The notes: generated from the sequence alone by a model not told the origin. Counted from the stretch's first letter, positions 1-6,913 are shown. The stretch is DNA of 10,690 nucleotides from JABHHG01 sp964419445 (GCA_964419445.1 CAYQPE010000063.1:1-10690), one strand, 5' to 3'. Numbers and translations are program-made.

Positions 1-234
1 TGGCCAGATTATCATGAATATGCACTGAAAGAGCTGATGTTTTCAGTTTCTTTGGGTAGTACACTTGGAGATGTAAACTTTGATGGGGTTGTGAATGTAC
101 TTGATGTCGTTTTGCTTGTAAACTCGATATTAAATGGAGACTCTGCTAATGATTATCCTCAGGGAGATTTAAATGAGGATGGTTTGTTAAATGTACTTGA
201 TGTGGTTTTGATAGTAAATATTATTTTAAATTAA
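1..234 (+). CDS. C-terminal end of a secreted or surface protein with two dockerin-like repeats (5' end outside window)
   Basis: The frame is open from the first base and ends at TAA 232-234, so 77 C-terminal residues of a longer protein are visible; the internal ATG at 37 is not taken as the start. The tail holds two copies of a motif with a 32-residue period: GDVNFDGVVNVLDVVLLVN (bases from 67) and GDLNEDGLLNVLDVVLIVN (bases from 163). Each has the D-x-N-x-D-G-x-x-N-x-x-D spacing of the calcium-binding loop of type I dockerins, followed by a hydrophobic helix. Paired repeats like these at the extreme C-terminus are common in large extracellular proteins of Marinimicrobia-like and related bacteria, where cohesin partners are usually unknown. 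The visible part upstream (WPDYHEYALKEL) does not identify the main domain, so the activity is unknown. A terminator follows at 281-308. Confidence 0.85.
   Translation, partial: WPDYHEYALKELMFSVSLGSTLGDVNFDGVVNVLDVVLLVNSILNGDSANDYPQGDLNEDGLLNVLDVVLIVNIILN
67..231 (+). repeat. Two dockerin-type I-like coding repeats, 96-bp period
   Basis: The repeats run about 67-135 and 163-231. They share a 14-base identical core (94-107 and 190-203, aatgtacttgatgt) and further similarity after it. Both encode a Dx[N]xDGxxNxxD loop plus a hydrophobic helix. The near-identity at DNA level points to tandem duplication within the domain. Calcium binding is expected from the residues but is inferred. Confidence 0.75.
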
Positions 235-239
235 TCCAT

Positions 240-264
240 CCTGCTTTGGGAGCAGGTGTCGCAG
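240..264 (+). other. tRNA-Pro(TGG)-like anticodon-arm remnant, possible attachment-site scar
   Basis: CCTGC (240-244) and GCAGG (252-256) form a 5-bp stem around the 7-base loop TTTGGGA (245-251), the form usual in bacterial tRNA-Pro with anticodon TGG (247 falls in the loop). TGTC and GCAG follow, as a variable loop and the start of a T-stem would. Similarity stops at about 264, and no D-arm, T-loop or acceptor precedes or follows, so this is not a functional tRNA. It could be an integrase core-site remnant, a partial duplication, or a coincidental hairpin. No integrase is visible in the window. Confidence 0.4.
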
Positions 265-280
265 TTGAAGATAAATAACA

Positions 281-308
281 AAAAAGCCTTCTTTTCAGAA
301 GGCTTTTT
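281..308. terminator. Bidirectional intrinsic terminator
   Basis: AAAAAGCCTTC (281-291) and GAAGGCTTTTT (298-308) are perfect 11-bp inverted arms around the 6-base loop TTTTCA. The stem core is GCCTTC/GAAGGC and a T-run leaves it on either strand. It can end the dockerin-tail gene on the + strand and the tRNA-Asp transcript on the - strand, whose 3' CCA lies 3 bases beyond the hairpin. Confidence 0.85.
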
Positions 309-311
309 AAA

Positions 312-389
312 TGGCGGGATGGACGGGACTTGAACCCGCAACGTCCTGCGTGACAGGCAGGTGCTCTAACCAAATTGAACTACCACCCC
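312..389 (-). tRNA. tRNA-Asp (anticodon GTC), 3' CCA encoded
   Basis: Read on the minus strand, the acceptor strands GGGGTGG (389-383) and CCATCCC pair with one G-T wobble, followed by discriminator G and an encoded CCA (314-312). The D-arm has GTTC/GAGC, and the anticodon stem CCTGC/GCAGG encloses CTGTCAC with anticodon GTC at 354-352. The T-arm is GCGGG-TTCAAGT-CCCGT. All cloverleaf elements are intact, so it should decode GAC and GAT. The 5' end lies only 4 bases after the stop codon of the upstream minus-strand gene, so the tRNA is probably processed from a shared transcript that ends at the terminator 281-308. Confidence 0.96.
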
Positions 390-393
390 AATT

Positions 394-621
394 TTATTTT
401 TTATAGAGAATTGATAAAGGTATAATCACGCAATACCCTATGGTAAGAATTATTGGTGCAATCTTTGTAGATTGAACACTTTCTGTTTCTCCCGTTGCCA
501 TTATAATGTATCCCAATATAATGGTTACCAATCCTATTCCAAAAAGCTGGTAATTAACGTTACCAAAAGACCACGAGTGAAATACGCTTTTGTTATGTGA
601 ATTGTCATTCCCCATGAACAT
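394..621 (-). CDS. Small two-helix membrane protein, DUF3098-like
   Basis: This 75-residue protein has a polar N-terminus (about 1-22) and then two hydrophobic segments, about 25-43 (YQLFGIGLVTIILGYIIMA) and 52-71 (KIAPIILTIGYCVIIPLSIL). The pattern of FG-x-x-NY, then a G-rich helix ending GYIIMATG, a polar linker and APIIL-x-x-GY resembles the DUF3098 family of Bacteroidota and related phyla. That family is about this size and has no known function. The first ATG (621-619) is used, although a second ATG two codons later (615-613) is equally possible; neither has a clear Shine-Dalgarno sequence. tRNA-Asp starts 4 bases after the stop. Upstream, 107 bases separate it from the divergent mltG. 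I am confident it is a real membrane protein and moderately confident of the family. Confidence 0.75.
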   Translation of the reverse strand: MFMGNDNSHNKSVFHSWSFGNVNYQLFGIGLVTIILGYIIMATGETESVQSTKIAPIILTIGYCVIIPLSILYKK

Positions 622-728
622 AAAAAATTACAGGGTATTTAAATTCCAATGCAAGTAATAATCTTAAAAAAAATATAAAAATTTTGGAATAGAGATAAGG
701 CCGTTAAAATGTTAATTTTTCCATCAAT

Positions 729-1775
729 ATGGACAGGGATATTCAGTCATTACATCCAACAGCAAGGTGGGTGGGTGCAATAGCATCAATGTTATTATTC
801 ACCATTCTTGTATTTTATACCATTATATTGTCATGGCGCATAACATGCAATAATAATGATGAAATTGTCATCATACCTAAAGGTGCATCAGTTAGCTATA
901 CTGTAAATATCATACAGAAAGCAGGATGCATGACCTCTCGAGATGCCCATATTTTTAAACTTGCAATGTCTGCCACATTTAGAAATGGTAAATTGATTCC
1001 AGGGCGATATACATTTAAGGGAATTTCTTCCATTGGTGAAATGGTAAATTTGGTTACTACATCATCAAAAGAGCGAATTAAGGTAACCCTACTTGAAGGG
1101 TGGACTATTGAAGAAATTGCTGATGAATTAAATAGAAAATTAAAAATTGACACATTTAAGTTTATTAGTCTATGTAAAGATTTTAACTTTGTACATTCTT
1201 TAAACATTGATGCACCTTCTATTGAGGGGTTTTTATTTCCAGATACATATTTATTTTTATCTTCATATACTGAAGAGCAAATAATTAAAGTGATGGTAAA
1301 TCAATTTTTTTATCAATATGAGAATCGAATTAAACCCATTAAAGGGCATACATCAATGTCTATGCGGGAAATAATTACCATGGCATCCATAATTCAAGGT
1401 GAAGCCATGTATAATGATGAAATGCCCATTATCTCTTCGGTGTACCATAATCGAATCAAACGCAAGATGTTATTGCAAGCTGATCCAACTATTCAGTATA
1501 TCATCCCTGGCAAAAATAGAAGGTTATATAATAAAGATTTACGAGTTGATAGTCCGTATAATACGTATAAGTACAAAGGATTACCACCTGGCCCCATTAA
1601 TAATCCAGGTTTAGATGCAATGATTGCGGCAGTGTCACCCAATAAAACTTCATATTTATATTTTGTAGCTGATGGGGAAGGACGACATATTTTTACTCGA
1701 AATAACGTTGAACATAATGAAGCAAAAAAAGTATTGCGACGTAAACGTAAAGAAATGAAACGAAAAAGCAAATGA
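729..1775 (+). CDS. mltG: Endolytic murein transglycosylase MltG
   Basis: MltG cleaves nascent glycan strands at the periplasmic face of the inner membrane and is thought to release newly polymerised peptidoglycan. The product has 348 residues, close to E. coli MltG (about 340). A single N-terminal membrane anchor lies at about 18-36, a LysM-like region at about 46-118 (IPKGASVSYTVNIIQKAG, PGRYTF), and the YceG catalytic domain after that. Family signatures are EGFLFPDTYLF (166-176), MASIIQGEA (218-226) with the presumed catalytic Glu225, VYHNRI (238-243), LQADPTIQY (249-257) and the SPYNTYKYKGLPPGPINNPG block (275-294). Many members have EKE where this one has QGE, but the catalytic Glu is kept. 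The tail is very basic (RRKRKEMKRKSK). ATG 729 is the only good start, since an in-frame stop lies at 705-707; no Shine-Dalgarno sequence is evident. The stop overlaps the next start codon. Confidence 0.95.
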   Translation: MDRDIQSLHPTARWVGAIASMLLFTILVFYTIILSWRITCNNNDEIVIIPKGASVSYTVNIIQKAGCMTSRDAHIFKLAMSATFRNGKLIPGRYTFKGISSIGEMVNLVTTSSKERIKVTLLEGWTIEEIADELNRKLKIDTFKFISLCKDFNFVHSLNIDAPSIEGFLFPDTYLFLSSYTEEQIIKVMVNQFFYQYENRIKPIKGHTSMSMREIITMASIIQGEAMYNDEMPIISSVYHNRIKRKMLLQADPTIQYIIPGKNRRLYNKDLRVDSPYNTYKYKGLPPGPINNPGLDAMIAAVSPNKTSYLYFVADGEGRHIFTRNNVEHNEAKKVLRRKRKEMKRKSK

Positions 1776-3952
1776 ATCTTGATAATTTAAATCCCAATCA
1801 ACGTAAAGCTGTTGAAGTATTTGGAAGCCCAGTATTGATTTTTGCAGGAGCTGGCAGTGGAAAAACCCGTGTTCTTACATATAAGATTGCTTATTTAATT
1901 AAAAAAGTAGGTCTATCACCAGATAAAATATTAGCCGTTACATTTACCAATAAAGCTGCACAAGAAATGAAAGGAAGAGTATCTCAACTATTAGATGTGG
2001 ATATTCAAAAAATGAATGTGGGTACTTTCCATTCTATTTGTGCACGAATATTGCGATATGAGATTCCGTTATTGGGTTATACTCGAGATTTTGGTATTTA
2101 TGATCAGTCAGATTCTCGTGCATTAGTTAAAGAAATTATTACATCACTAAATCTAGATACCAAAACATTTGTTCCCAATACATATCAAAATTTAATAAGC
2201 CAAAAAAAGAATCAAATGTTATCTCCTGAAAATGTTGCAGAATACGCTGAAGGATATATTGATGAAAAATTAGCTCAAATTTATGCTGAATACCAAAAAG
2301 CATTGAAAAAGAATAATGCGTTGGATTTTGATGATTTATTACTGAAACCATTAGAACTCTTTAAAGAACATCCAGAGAGACTAGAATATTATCAAAATCA
2401 ATATCAATATGTTTTGGTAGATGAGTATCAAGATACAAATAAGCCTCAATTCGAATTGGTTCATGCAATTTCAAAAAAGCATAGAGGAATCTGTGTAGTT
2501 GGTGATGATGACCAATCAATTTATGGATGGCGTGGGGCAGATATTAAAAATATTCTACAATTTTCAGATGCATTTGGTGAATCTCAAGAAATTAAATTAG
2601 AGCAGAATTATCGTTCTACTAAAAATATTCTAAGTGCAGCACATTCAGTTGTGAAAAATAATGATTATCGTGCAGAAAAAGAATTGTGGACTGAAAATAA
2701 AGATGGTGATAAGCTTGTCCATCAAGAATGCTTTGATGAACGAGATGAGGCCCGGAAATTAGTTTACTGGATAGATTCTGATAATTGTGATGATTATGAA
2801 TTTTCAGATCAAGTAATTTTGTATAGAACTAATGCCCAAAGTCGTGCTATTGAGGATGAGTTAAGGAGAAATTCTATTTCTTACCAAATTATTGGTGGCG
2901 TAAAATTTTATGATAGAAAAGAAGTGAAAGATGTATTGGCATATTTACGACTTATTGTTAATCCAGCTGATTCTATTAGCTTTGATCGTATAATTAATTT
3001 TCCCCCACGAGGTATTGGTAAAACCTCTTTAGATAAATTTAAAGCGTTTGCTCATTCTGTAGATTTAAATCTTATTACAGCATTAGAGCAAATTGATGCA
3101 GTACCAATTGGACCTAAACAGAAAGCTGCATTTTCTCAGTTTAGAGAAATGATTAATAATTTTACTCAACAGTCTTCTTCTTGTGATGCCAAAACATTAA
3201 CCATTGATTTAATAAATGAAATTGCTTTAGCCGAATATTATAAAAATCAAAATTCAATAGAAGCAGATGAGCGGTGGAATAATGTGGAAGAGTTATTGAA
3301 CAGTATTGAAGAATTTACAGAAAACTCTGAAAATGATTCACTTACTAATTTTTTAGAGGAAGTTTCCTTATTAACAGATATTGATAGACATAATGATTCT
3401 GACAATGCAATCACATTAATGACAATTCATAGTTCAAAAGGACTGGAATACCCCATTGTGCATATTGCAGGATTAGAAGAAGGCTTGTTTCCATTGGGTT
3501 CACTCTATGATCCAGATATGGACTTAGAGGAAGAACGTAGGCTTTTTTATGTAGCTGTAACTCGGGCAGAAAAAATAGTATTTATGTACAATGCTCGAAT
3601 GAGAAGAAAGTTTGGAAGCGAACCTATAGCTGCCATTCCCTCTCAATTTTTATCAGAAATACCATCTGAATTAGTTGAAGATAAAAGGATTAAAGCACGG
3701 CCACAAGCTAGGGAGTTTAACCCACAAAAATTTGAGAAAAAGTCCGCATATAGACCAAATAATATTAATAAAAAGTCCACATCAGCAGATTATAATAATG
3801 GCGACAAAGTAATGCATAGTATTTTTGGTAAAGGTAAAATTTTACGCACTGAAGGATTTGGTGAAAATGCTAAGCTAACCATACTATTTAATGGAAACGT
3901 ACAAAAGACATTGATTAAAAAATACGCCAATTTAAAATCCATTACTGAATAA
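1772..3952 (+). CDS. uvrD: UvrD/PcrA-type superfamily 1A ATP-dependent DNA helicase
   Basis: This 3'-5' DNA helicase would act in nucleotide-excision and mismatch repair, in stripping RecA and other proteins from DNA, and at stalled replication or transcription complexes. At 726 residues it has the length of UvrD/PcrA. The helicase motifs are in order: Q motif LNPNQ (6-10), Walker A AGAGSGKT (25-32), motif Ia VTFTNKAAQEM (56-66), GTFHS (84-88), motif II DEYQDT (217-222), motif III GDDDQSIYGWRGAD (244-257), motif IV QNYRST (278-283), motif V TIHSSKGLEYPIV (551-563) and motif VI YVAVTRAE (593-600). A C-terminal Tudor-like domain (about 677-722, GDKVMHSIFGKGKI...) is present; in PcrA/UvrD it contacts RNA polymerase. 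The linker at about 635-675 is basic and of low complexity. ATG overlaps the mltG stop as ATGA, which suggests translational coupling. The symbol uvrD or pcrA is a matter of naming convention. Confidence 0.96.
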   Translation: MNLDNLNPNQRKAVEVFGSPVLIFAGAGSGKTRVLTYKIAYLIKKVGLSPDKILAVTFTNKAAQEMKGRVSQLLDVDIQKMNVGTFHSICARILRYEIPLLGYTRDFGIYDQSDSRALVKEIITSLNLDTKTFVPNTYQNLISQKKNQMLSPENVAEYAEGYIDEKLAQIYAEYQKALKKNNALDFDDLLLKPLELFKEHPERLEYYQNQYQYVLVDEYQDTNKPQFELVHAISKKHRGICVVGDDDQSIYGWRGADIKNILQFSDAFGESQEIKLEQNYRSTKNILSAAHSVVKNNDYRAEKELWTENKDGDKLVHQECFDERDEARKLVYWIDSDNCDDYEFSDQVILYRTNAQSRAIEDELRRNSISYQIIGGVKFYDRKEVKDVLAYLRLIVNPADSISFDRIINFPPRGIGKTSLDKFKAFAHSVDLNLITALEQIDAVPIGPKQKAAFSQFREMINNFTQQSSSCDAKTLTIDLINEIALAEYYKNQNSIEADERWNNVEELLNSIEEFTENSENDSLTNFLEEVSLLTDIDRHNDSDNAITLMTIHSSKGLEYPIVHIAGLEEGLFPLGSLYDPDMDLEEERRLFYVAVTRAEKIVFMYNARMRRKFGSEPIAAIPSQFLSEIPSELVEDKRIKARPQAREFNPQKFEKKSAYRPNNINKKSTSADYNNGDKVMHSIFGKGKILRTEGFGENAKLTILFNGNVQKTLIKKYANLKSITE

Positions 3953-3987
3953 TTACCTTCAATCACTTGATGAAATAATAGTAAATT

Positions 3988-4012
3988 TTAATTGAGAATG
4001 AAACTCAATTAA
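3988..4012. promoter_or_regulatory. Perfect 9-bp inverted repeat, probable Fur-family operator
   Basis: TTAATTGAG (3988-3996) and CTCAATTAA (4004-4012) are perfect inverted arms around a 7-base spacer AATGAAA, centred on 4000. The inner 15 bases TGAGAAT-G-AAACTCA (3993-4007 with its flanks) fit the 7-1-7 layout of Fur boxes; the left half resembles the TGATAAT/TGAGAAT half-site and the right half is less canonical. It lies just before the ribosome binding site of the Fur-family gene that heads feoAB. Autorepression by metal-bound Fur is the simplest reading. There is no T-run after it, so it is not an intrinsic terminator for the helicase gene. Confidence 0.65.
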
Positions 4013-4016
4013 GGAA
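4011..4016 (+). promoter_or_regulatory. Ribosome binding site that sets the fur start
   Basis: AAGGAA lies 5 bases before ATG 4022, a workable spacing, but only 2 bases before the alternative TTG at 4019. It therefore favours ATG 4022. Its first two bases are also the end of the inverted repeat, so a repressor bound there, or an RNA hairpin, would cover it. Clear Shine-Dalgarno sequences are rare in this window. Confidence 0.6.
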
Positions 4017-4021
4017 CTTTG

Positions 4022-4456
4022 ATGGTAAATCCAGAATTAGTAGAAGATTTTAAGACTGCATTAAAAACAGAGAATATGAAATTTACTCCTCAACGACTGT
4101 CGGTTTTAGAGGAAATGGTGAATAGTAAAGAACATCGTGAATGTGAAGAAATCTATTTTGCATTGAAAAGTGGAGGTGAGAATGTCTCACGAGCTACTGT
4201 CTATAGAACCATGGATATTTTAGTAAAGCATGATTTTGTACGAAAATTAAATATTGGTGATGGAAAGTCCCGATATGAAACAAAAATAGACCATCCTCAT
4301 CATGATCATATGATTTGTATTGAATGTGGAAAAATTATTGAGTTTGTAAGTGATGAAATAGAAGATATGCAGGATGAAATTTGTAATAAATTTAAATTTA
4401 AGCTTATAAGACATATTCATCAATTGTTTGGTATTTGTAAAGATTGTGGGAAATAA
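4022..4456 (+). CDS. fur: Fur-family metal-responsive transcriptional regulator
   Basis: The product is a 144-residue dimeric winged-helix repressor that senses Fe(II) or a related metal. The N-terminal DNA-binding domain includes FTPQRLSVLEEM (21-32) and the recognition helix SRATVYRTMDIL (56-67). The C-terminal metal and dimerisation domain has HPHHDHMIC (91-99). Both structural zinc CxxC pairs are present, C99-x2-C102 and C139-x2-C142. ATG 4022 is chosen over TTG 4019 because of the AAGGAA at 4011-4016. feoA begins 1 base after the stop, so this is the first gene of a fur-feoA-feoB unit, which strongly suggests iron rather than zinc or peroxide sensing, although PerR cannot be excluded from sequence alone. 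The inverted repeat at 3988-4012 is the likely operator. Sequence supports the family firmly; the metal is inferred from neighbours. Confidence 0.93.
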   Translation: MVNPELVEDFKTALKTENMKFTPQRLSVLEEMVNSKEHRECEEIYFALKSGGENVSRATVYRTMDILVKHDFVRKLNIGDGKSRYETKIDHPHHDHMICIECGKIIEFVSDEIEDMQDEICNKFKFKLIRHIHQLFGICKDCGK

Positions 4457-4457
4457 A

Positions 4458-4673
4458 ATGACTATTGCAGAATTAAAAAATGATGAATGTGCAATCATAA
4501 AAGAAAATAATGATAGTAAACCACGATTGCTGGAAATGGGAATTATTCCTGGTGAAAAAATAAGATTTGTAAAACAAATGCCATTTTCTGGTCCAATACA
4601 ATTGAAAATTCGAAACTTTTATATGAGCATTCGTTTGGAAGATGCCCAAAATATTATCATAGAAAAAGTATAA
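4458..4673 (+). CDS. feoA: FeoA ferrous iron transport accessory protein
   Basis: This 71-residue cytoplasmic SH3-like protein is required for FeoB-dependent Fe(II) uptake in bacteria where it has been tested, probably by interacting with FeoB. The characteristic core is present: RLLEMGIIPGEKIRFVKQMPFSGPIQLKIRNFYMSIRLEDAQNI, with the L-x-x-MG-(I/L)-x-PG motif at about 24-32 and the final beta-strand I-R-L-E-D-A. ATG 4458 is chosen because the protein then begins at the conserved MTIAEL segment and sits 1 base after the fur stop; an earlier in-frame TTG at 4428 would lie inside fur. feoB starts 2 bases after its stop. The whole protein is a single FeoA domain and is not fused to FeoB as in some Bacteroidota. 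Confidence 0.95.
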   Translation: MTIAELKNDECAIIKENNDSKPRLLEMGIIPGEKIRFVKQMPFSGPIQLKIRNFYMSIRLEDAQNIIIEKV

Positions 4674-4675
4674 TT

Positions 4676-6772
4676 ATGACTAAAATCGCATTAATTGGCA
4701 ATCCTAATTGTGGCAAAACTGCAATATTTAACAAACTCACTGGATTAAATCAAAAAGTTGCCAATTATCCTGGCATTACTGTGGACTCTAAAAGGGGTTT
4801 CCTAAAGGGCAGTGATAAAAGTATAGAAATCATTGATTTTCCTGGAATTTACAGTATCACACCTGAAACGGTTGATGAGAGAATAGTCTCTGACCAACTC
4901 TTGAATTGGATTCTAGATGCTGACAAACGACCTGACTTAATTGTATCTGTTGTTGATGCGTCAAATTTGAGTAGAAATTTATTTTTAACTTCACAAATTG
5001 TAGAATTGGGAATTCCTACTATCATCGCTTTAAATATGATGGATAAGGTAAAAGAGAAGAAAAATTCAATTAATTATAATGCAATAAAAAATGTTTTGGG
5101 TGCAGTTGATGTAGTACCACTTTCTGCAATTAATAATGAAGGTATTGATAAACTACAGAAAAAAATTGAAAACTATGAGACTGCAAACATTGAATCAGTT
5201 TCAACATTACAGTTAGATGACCACTTGGTAAAAGCACTTAATCCTATTCGCAGTTTTTTATCCACACATTTTAGCGTTTCAAGTAGTATAATAAATTCAT
5301 TATCTATACGCTTACTCACAAGGGATTCATTTGCAGAGTGCTTTAAATCAGGTGGACATCTTAATGACTCTCAATTATTTAAATTGAAGGAAATTGTTTC
5401 AAATGTTCGACAGGCCTTAACTCAAAATAATTATGATTATACATCCATAGAAAGTATTGCAAGATACTCATGGTTAGATTCCCAATTTGATTCAGCTTCA
5501 CTAATTCAAAAGAAAATTGAAGACAAAAGCATAAGTGAAAAAGTTGATGCTATATTGACACACTCATTTATGGGTCCTGTAATATTTTTAACATTATTAT
5601 ATTTTATTTTTCAATCAATTTTCGAATTTGCATCTTTACCCATGGATTTTATAGACGGCTCATTTGGGCAATTAAGTGAGTTTTTGATAAATGTGCTTCC
5701 TCATGGGCTCATTAGAGATTTACTGGTTGAGGGAATTGTAGCTGGAGTTGGATCTGTACTGATTTTTTTGCCTCAAATAGTTATACTTATTTTCTTTCTT
5801 ACATTACTTGAAGATTCAGGATATATGGCACGTGTGGCGATGATGATGGATAAGTTTATGGGTAAAATTGGATTACATGGTCGTTCAGTATTACCATTAA
5901 TGAGTGGATATGCTTGTGCTATCCCTGGAATTATGGCCGCTCGAACTATAGACTCATGGAGAGAACGACTTATTACAATTTTAGTATTGCCCTTGCTAAG
6001 TTGTAGTGCGCGACTTCCAGTATATGCATTGTTAATTGGAGCATTTATACCTGATATTACTGTGTATGGTTTTGGCTTGCAGGGAATAACATTAGTAATA
6101 ATGTATTTATTGGGAACCATTACTGCATTTTTAGTTGCAAAAATTTGTACTTTTTTTATTGAAGAAAAAGGAAAATCTTCATTTGCCATGGAGTTACCAC
6201 CCTATAGAATGCCAATGTTAAAATCAGTACTCAATGAAGTATTTATTCGAGGCAGAGTTTTTGTAATAAATGCAGGGAAAATTATTATGGCCATTTCAAT
6301 TGTGTTATGGATTCTTGCGTCTTTCCCTAAAGATAGTAATGGGGAATCTGTAGATATTCATGAATCATATGCTGGGAAAATTGGCCATGTAATAGAACCG
6401 GTTATACAGCCGTTAGGTTTTGATTGGAAAATTGGTATTGGCTTGCTAACATCCTTTGCTGCACGTGAAGTTATGGTAAGTACATTGGCAACCATTTATA
6501 ATGTAGAGGAAGAAGAGGATTTTGTTTCTCTATCAGATGCAATGAAGAATGATAGACGGCCAGATGGAACCCCAACTTATAATATTTTGGTAGCACTGTC
6601 ATTAATGGTATTCTATGTATATGCGGCTCAATGTATGGCCACATTTGCCGTAGTGAAAAATGAAACAAATTCTTGGAAATGGCCACTTCTTATGATGGCG
6701 TATATGTCTGCTTTAGCATACCTAGGTGCATTGGCAGTGTATCAAGGTGGAATAGTTTTAGGTATAGTGTAG
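4676..6772 (+). CDS. feoB: FeoB ferrous iron transporter
   Basis: FeoB is the inner-membrane Fe(II) permease with a cytoplasmic G-protein domain. At 698 residues it is compact beside E. coli FeoB (773). The G domain has G1 GNPNCGKT (8-15), G2 Thr35 in GITVD, G3 DFPG (54-57), G4 NMMD (120-123) and G5 SA (150-151), followed by a helical linker domain to about residue 290. The membrane domain starts near 297 and has the two Gate signatures: LPLMSGYACAIPGIMAAR (406-423, with Cys414 in the pore-lining motif) and LPLLSCSARLPVY (438-450, Cys443). FAAREVM (594-600) and the terminal helices (about 637-698) complete it. The stop TAG shares its last G with the GTG start of the following small Cys protein. 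Iron-dependent control through the upstream Fur-like operator is likely. Confidence 0.97.
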   Translation: MTKIALIGNPNCGKTAIFNKLTGLNQKVANYPGITVDSKRGFLKGSDKSIEIIDFPGIYSITPETVDERIVSDQLLNWILDADKRPDLIVSVVDASNLSRNLFLTSQIVELGIPTIIALNMMDKVKEKKNSINYNAIKNVLGAVDVVPLSAINNEGIDKLQKKIENYETANIESVSTLQLDDHLVKALNPIRSFLSTHFSVSSSIINSLSIRLLTRDSFAECFKSGGHLNDSQLFKLKEIVSNVRQALTQNNYDYTSIESIARYSWLDSQFDSASLIQKKIEDKSISEKVDAILTHSFMGPVIFLTLLYFIFQSIFEFASLPMDFIDGSFGQLSEFLINVLPHGLIRDLLVEGIVAGVGSVLIFLPQIVILIFFLTLLEDSGYMARVAMMMDKFMGKIGLHGRSVLPLMSGYACAIPGIMAARTIDSWRERLITILVLPLLSCSARLPVYALLIGAFIPDITVYGFGLQGITLVIMYLLGTITAFLVAKICTFFIEEKGKSSFAMELPPYRMPMLKSVLNEVFIRGRVFVINAGKIIMAISIVLWILASFPKDSNGESVDIHESYAGKIGHVIEPVIQPLGFDWKIGIGLLTSFAAREVMVSTLATIYNVEEEEDFVSLSDAMKNDRRPDGTPTYNILVALSLMVFYVYAAQCMATFAVVKNETNSWKWPLLMMAYMSALAYLGALAVYQGGIVLGIV

Positions 6773-6906
6773 TGCAATTATTCATCATTTTATTTTTAGG
6801 AATTCTCTCTTTAATGTATATTTGTAATGTCCTAATCAAACAATTTAATTCAAAAGAGGAAGCTAATTGTAATAAATGTCCTACAGAAAACCATTCAAAA
6901 AAATAA
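6772..6906 (+). CDS. FeoB-associated Cys-containing small membrane protein
   Basis: A GTG at 6772-6774, overlapping the feoB stop by one base, starts a 44-residue protein. It has one hydrophobic helix (about 2-22, QLFIILFLGILSLMYICNVLI) and a short hydrophilic tail with a C33-x2-C36 pair (CNKCP); Cys18 lies in the helix. Small proteins of this design directly downstream of feoB are known as FeoB-associated Cys-rich membrane proteins, and their role in iron handling is unproven. Longer in-frame readings would run back inside feoB and are rejected. A shorter form from an ATG near 6814 would lose most of the helix. The helix, the CxxC tail and the position support the call, although only three cysteines are present and the family is very divergent. 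Confidence 0.72.
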   Translation: MQLFIILFLGILSLMYICNVLIKQFNSKEEANCNKCPTENHSKK

Positions 6907-6913
6907 ATTTACT

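Noticed and set aside
622..728. Promoters in the divergent gap before mltG
   Set aside because: TTGGAA (684-689) and TAAAAT (705-710) are 15 bases apart, shorter than the usual spacer, and the gap is too AT-rich to choose a promoter by eye. Nothing else is visible in it.
4428..4457. Longer feoA start at TTG 4428
   Set aside because: It lies inside the fur coding region; ATG 4458 begins at the conserved MTIAEL segment, 1 base after the fur stop.
5773..6189. Long minus-strand open frame inside feoB
   Set aside because: It is antisense to the well-conserved Gate region of feoB and has no recognisable protein features.
6673..6771. Longer reading of the Cys peptide from within feoB
   Set aside because: The extra residues overlap the end of feoB in another frame and do not look like a membrane-peptide N-terminus; GTG 6772 gives a clean single-helix protein.
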